NCBI GenBank assembly: GCA_946629155.1 | Contig: CAMOXM010000023.1 | Location: 1 to 16,775, forward strand | DNA from: UBA9848 sp003454065 | Lineage (GTDB): Bacteria > Spirochaetota > Spirochaetia > Sphaerochaetales > Sphaerochaetaceae | Reading direction: 5' to 3' | Length of the DNA stretch: 16,775 nt | Shown here: in pieces, positions 13,921-16,775 of the stretch | Layout: every line of letters starts with the position of its first letter | Numbering within the stretch: the first letter of the stretch is position 1 | Notes under the pieces: generated by a model | What the model was told of the DNA's origin: nothing | Databases searched by the model: none | The model's input: only the letters and a program-made list of their open reading frames with translations | Translations under genes and position numbers: made by a program

Positions 13921-15894
13921 ATGGCGATTGTGTATAGAGGCCGGCTGTGGGCTAAAAGCGGAAATGATATCGTGAACCTGATGAAAGTGTTCAGGGATAA
14001 GGCGAATATCAAAGTGTTCAGGGATAAGGCGAATATCGATGGCGGGCTCGACTATGATGAGAATAGCTTCACCTTTTTCGAGCTGGAGATAGAGCATTCG
14101 GTGAACGCTCCTTCGAAATGCAGGGGCTTGATCGTGAATCAGATAGGCACGGACGATAGAGGCTCATTGATGTCCTACAGCTTCGCCAAGGTTGTTTTCG
14201 AGGCTATGAATTCGAACTTCCAAAGGCATGTATATCTTACCGTCAGCGCTGTGGATCTCGTGAATGAGGAGGAGATTGTCGTATTCGATGGCTTTTTGCA
14301 AGACATGAATGCCAGCGGTGCGGAAGAGAGTTACTTGTTTGATTTGGGTGATGATATGTATTTGCCGTTCACGGCATACGGATCGTCTTTTTTGGAGGTC
14401 AGAGCTGGTAAAGTGTTCGTTCCGAGCAAAGAGACCTTGGATCAGATTATCGGCAGAAGCTATCCGACAAGCAACGGACCGGCGGTTTACAACTTCCGCG
14501 AAGATGGCATGTGGAAGTTTACATTCGATTTGAAAAGCGAGGACAGCAAAGCGGCTAAAATCGCATATAGGCCGAACATGGTGGTTAAGAGTTCCTTTTT
14601 CGATTACTTCATGCATCTGGCGCGCCTTAACGGCGGCTATTTCTATGTCGATGATGTGAATCGGACATTCAGTTTCATCTATGGCACGGATTCGTATGAA
14701 TCAAAGTTCGAGTATCCGGATGATTTTATCGGAGAAGGTCGCGTCCATGTCGCTTCGTATCGCATAGATGAGAGCAGGGTCTATGGCGAATGCACCGTTT
14801 GCGGCGACGATTATTGCAAGGAATCGAAAGCGTTCATGCCGAGCGACGGTAAAAACGACGAGGGCGGAGATGACAAGCCTGAGATTGTGGATGGCTCCTT
14901 GGCCATGGCAAGCAAGAAATTCGAGGGTTCATCCGATTTGAAGAGTGATTTGATCAAGAAATCGCGGCTCGAAATCTATGTCCCATGCTATGATTTCAAG
15001 GAATCGAACGAAGATGAGAGGCTGTATCCGGGGGCTCTGGATGGCGCCGAAGAAATAGCGAATAGGATGCTTCGGACGGCCGCTCTGTCAAGAACGACTC
15101 TCGTTCTCAAGGTGGATCCTGTTGCTATCCGCCACGATGCCAGCAAGGTTACCGATGTCGAGCACTTTATCGTTGCCCCGACACCCGGCGATGTTTTCGA
15201 ATACAAGATCAACGGCAGCAAGCAGACATTCGTGGTCGTCGCTGTGAGGCACGAAGGGTTGCTTTCGGGGGAAGCAGGGGAGCTTGTTTCTTCCGTTACC
15301 GTTGTCGCTCAAAGGCTTGACAACTCAACGAAGACCACTGATAACATGACCCCCGTTGCGGATGCGCAATATGCGGCCGGGCAAGGATATGATGATTTCG
15401 AGAAAGGTGATTTGGAAGAATCTCCCAATGGGGAGATTTCCGGCAAAGGCGAGCTCGGCAAAGGCGAGCTCGGGGAAAGCGGGCTCGGGGAAAGCGGGCT
15501 CGGGGAAAGCGGGCAGGCTGGAGGTGTCTTTGGCGGAAACGGAGCAGAAGCCCAAGGCAAGGATATTCTTGGCGAACAGCAGACGGCATTCAAGAAGCCC
15601 TCGGACGGCAATTATCATCGGACAGGTATGTTGGAGCAAATCAAAGAGGTTGAAAATGACTCTGACAGCAAGCAGCATAACTACGAAAATCTGGAAGATT
15701 TCATGTGGAAAGAATACGAAGAGAAACATCGTGAAGCGATAAAAAAAGGCAACTTTAAGGAGGCCGTTAAAATAAATGATGAGATGGAGCGGGTGTTCGG
15801 TGAAGGGATGATAAGTACGAATGTCGGATATCGCAAAGCTGATGCTGATAAAGAACGCCGTAAAAGGAAGTTGTTCGAAGAGGAAGAAGAATGA
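13921..15894 (+). CDS. CIS hub protein, gp27 / phage gpD-like, with repetitive charged C-terminal tail
   Basis: A 657-residue protein proposed as the baseplate hub that links tube to spike (phage late control D / T4 gp27 / VgrG N-terminal fold). Supporting segments are FTFFELEIEHSVNAPSKCRGLIV (about 46-68), an early barrel strand typical of the family; MHLARLNGGYFYVDDVNRTFSFIYG about 230-254 (the 'short linear domain plus reading' region of gpD proteins); and, near 385-475, AEEIANRMLRTAALSRTTLVLKV, then PTPGDVFEYKINGSKQTFVVVAVRHE, the second barrel. Residues about 480-657 are not part of the known fold: they contain a Gly/Glu/Leu/Ser pentapeptide repeat (508-532) and a highly charged helical tail. 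Unlike VgrG or Afp8, no OB-fold spike is fused; it is a separate gene at 15919. A 27-nt duplication lies near the start. Ribosome-binding site AGGGAGG at 13904-13910. Hub assignment rests on weak similarity plus order, so moderately sure. Confidence 0.7.
   Translation: MAIVYRGRLWAKSGNDIVNLMKVFRDKANIKVFRDKANIDGGLDYDENSFTFFELEIEHSVNAPSKCRGLIVNQIGTDDRGSLMSYSFAKVVFEAMNSNFQRHVYLTVSAVDLVNEEEIVVFDGFLQDMNASGAEESYLFDLGDDMYLPFTAYGSSFLEVRAGKVFVPSKETLDQIIGRSYPTSNGPAVYNFREDGMWKFTFDLKSEDSKAAKIAYRPNMVVKSSFFDYFMHLARLNGGYFYVDDVNRTFSFIYGTDSYESKFEYPDDFIGEGRVHVASYRIDESRVYGECTVCGDDYCKESKAFMPSDGKNDEGGDDKPEIVDGSLAMASKKFEGSSDLKSDLIKKSRLEIYVPCYDFKESNEDERLYPGALDGAEEIANRMLRTAALSRTTLVLKVDPVAIRHDASKVTDVEHFIVAPTPGDVFEYKINGSKQTFVVVAVRHEGLLSGEAGELVSSVTVVAQRLDNSTKTTDNMTPVADAQYAAGQGYDDFEKGDLEESPNGEISGKGELGKGELGESGLGESGLGESGQAGGVFGGNGAEAQGKDILGEQQTAFKKPSDGNYHRTGMLEQIKEVENDSDSKQHNYENLEDFMWKEYEEKHREAIKKGNFKEAVKINDEMERVFGEGMISTNVGYRKADADKERRKRKLFEEEEE
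13984..14037 (+). repeat. Perfect 27-nt tandem duplication in hub gene
   Basis: Bases 13984-14010 and 14011-14037 are identical. They encode KVFRDKANI twice in succession (residues 22-30 and 31-39). The frame is kept, and the absence of any difference points to a recent event. Confidence 0.97.
15442..15516 (+). repeat. Five 15-nt tandem units in hub tail
   Basis: Two identical units GGCAAAGGCGAGCTC (15442-15456, 15457-15471) are followed by three GGGGAAAGCGGGCTC-type units (15472-15516, the last ending CAG). They encode GKGEL twice, GESGL twice and GESGQ, a flexible linker. Confidence 0.95.
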
Positions 15895-15918
15895 TTATGG
15901 ACATAAGGCGGTGTGACG

Positions 15919-16775
15919 ATGGCAATTGAAGACGAAAGAATGTATGTCGGCCACAGGGCTAGATTCAATGGAATGTTCGGATATTACGACCATTGGCGTC
16001 CGATGCCCATATCGAGATTCGCAATAGGCGTGGTTTCCGACATTTCTCCTCAGATGTCCAAAGGCGATGACGCCAAGAACGACATGGTGGAATTGTCCGC
16101 AAACACTCTTGGCAAGGTCAGGGTCGATTTTCTTTTCGGATTCGGCAGGAGAATCAGGTCGGGCTGGCTGCCCTACATAAAGAGATGGTCTCATTTCAGA
16201 TCGGCGATCGCGGATTTGGGCGAGAAGCCTGACAATGAGGATGGAGAGAAATACGTTGGAAGCGGGCTGGCCGATGTTCCGAAAGTCGGAACCAGGGTGC
16301 TGGTCGCTTTCATAGCCAATGCTTACGATGACGGCGTGGTCCTCGGATGCTTTCCGAACAAATACACGAATCTTCCAATTCAATACCGCTATAAGGAGTT
16401 CAAGACTTTCGATCTCGCCCATATCGGCAAGAATATAGGCGTTGGGCTGATTCAGCAAGGTAAGGACGATTGGGACAAAGACGGCCAGCCGGCGAAAAGC
16501 GATCAGCTCGTAGTGTTTCCGAATAAGCTCGAAACGGAAGACAAGGATAAGGAAACCCATTATTTCATGAAGTTCGATTTCGGAGCCGATGACGACAAGA
16601 ACAATCCTCCTCAAATGGTCGTCCTATGCAAGAACTTCAATCTTACGGTCGATAACATGATGAAGATCGAGAGTGAATCCGAAAAGGACGAAAAAGGTGA
16701 CAAGAAGGACGAGGAAGAGAAGAAGAAGAAGAAAGAGGAAGAGGAGAAGAAGAAGAAAGAGGAAGAGGAGAAGAA
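15919..16775 (+). CDS. CIS spike protein, gp5/gpV-like OB fold (3' end outside window)
   Basis: The frame is open from ATG 15919 to the right edge (285 codons shown). Residues about 28-145 form a probable OB fold of the gp5/VgrG baseplate-V type: RFAIGVVSDISP (33-44), LGKVRVDF (64-71), DVPKVGTRVLVAF (119-131) and DDGVVLGCF (137-145). Then HYFMKFDFG (214-222) and MVVLCKNFNLTVDNMMKIES (233-252) resemble the start of the trimeric beta-helix and align with the same place in the 904-residue protein at 3101. From residue 255 the sequence becomes a Lys/Glu run (KKKKEEEE repeats), an unusual insertion at the start of the beta-helix. AAGGCGG at 15905-15911 is a moderate ribosome-binding site; the gap from the hub gene is 24 nt. 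Expected role: membrane-puncturing tip attached under the hub. The missing C-terminus may hold an effector or PAAR-binding end. Confidence 0.75.
   Translation, partial: MAIEDERMYVGHRARFNGMFGYYDHWRPMPISRFAIGVVSDISPQMSKGDDAKNDMVELSANTLGKVRVDFLFGFGRRIRSGWLPYIKRWSHFRSAIADLGEKPDNEDGEKYVGSGLADVPKVGTRVLVAFIANAYDDGVVLGCFPNKYTNLPIQYRYKEFKTFDLAHIGKNIGVGLIQQGKDDWDKDGQPAKSDQLVVFPNKLETEDKDKETHYFMKFDFGADDDKNNPPQMVVLCKNFNLTVDNMMKIESESEKDEKGDKKDEEEKKKKKEEEEKKKKEEEEK
16723..16775 (+). repeat. 24-nt tandem repeat encoding KKKKEEEE
   Basis: Two identical 24-nt units (16723-16746 and 16747-16770) plus the first 5 nt of a third at the window edge. An additional AAG codon precedes the first. The purine-only tract probably continues past the window. 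Confidence 0.9.

Overview
The window looks like a chromosomal segment of a bacterium in which every supported gene is on the + strand. The partial glutamyl-tRNA synthetase at the left end has wording I associate with spirochaete (Treponema-like) enzymes, for example FDYKKLDWFNG after the KLSKR signature. That placement rests on recall and is only a moderate-to-low confidence inference. GC content looks intermediate, with no obvious composition break between housekeeping and injection-system genes.

Layout. (1) 2-3018: a tightly packed housekeeping unit of gltX (3' part), a HAD-family phosphatase, a stand-alone riboflavin kinase and a PflA-like radical SAM protein, with overlaps or very short gaps. 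(2) 3101-8345: a large spike-like protein (OB fold plus beta-strand repeats plus about 600 residues of unrecognised C-terminal region) and an 830-residue protein of unknown function, closed by a strong intrinsic terminator at 8396-8427. (3) 8614-10263: gpmI, the cofactor-independent phosphoglycerate mutase, with its own near-consensus sigma70-type promoter. (4) 10388 to the end: a contractile injection system (CIS) core. It comprises two tube paralogs of the gp19/Afp1 type (each with a 125-150 residue N-terminal extension), two paralogous CIS-tube (Afp7 N-terminal-like) proteins, a gp27/gpD-like hub protein, and a second OB-fold spike protein that runs off the right edge.

How it fits together. 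Tube, tube-initiator/adaptor, hub and spike genes in this order match the tube-to-spike part of Afp/PVC-like extracellular CIS clusters and phage tails. Sheath, gp25, PAAR, baseplate wedge, AAA+ ATPase and terminator proteins are not in the window and would be expected to the right or elsewhere. The 3101 spike and the 830-residue protein probably form a satellite module, either a second tip with cargo or an effector pair. It is separated from the core by gpmI but linked to it by a shared promoter-like element: TTG-type -35, exactly 17 nt, then TAA(A)CTTA. This element lies about 60-70 nt upstream of the 3101 spike and of both tube genes. Several CIS proteins carry low-complexity or repetitive tails and recent in-frame DNA duplications, which suggests active diversification.

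No tRNA, rRNA, CRISPR array, transposase or attachment site was seen. The longest stretch without a gene is 8346-8613 (268 nt), which holds the terminator, an imperfect hairpin and the gpmI promoter.
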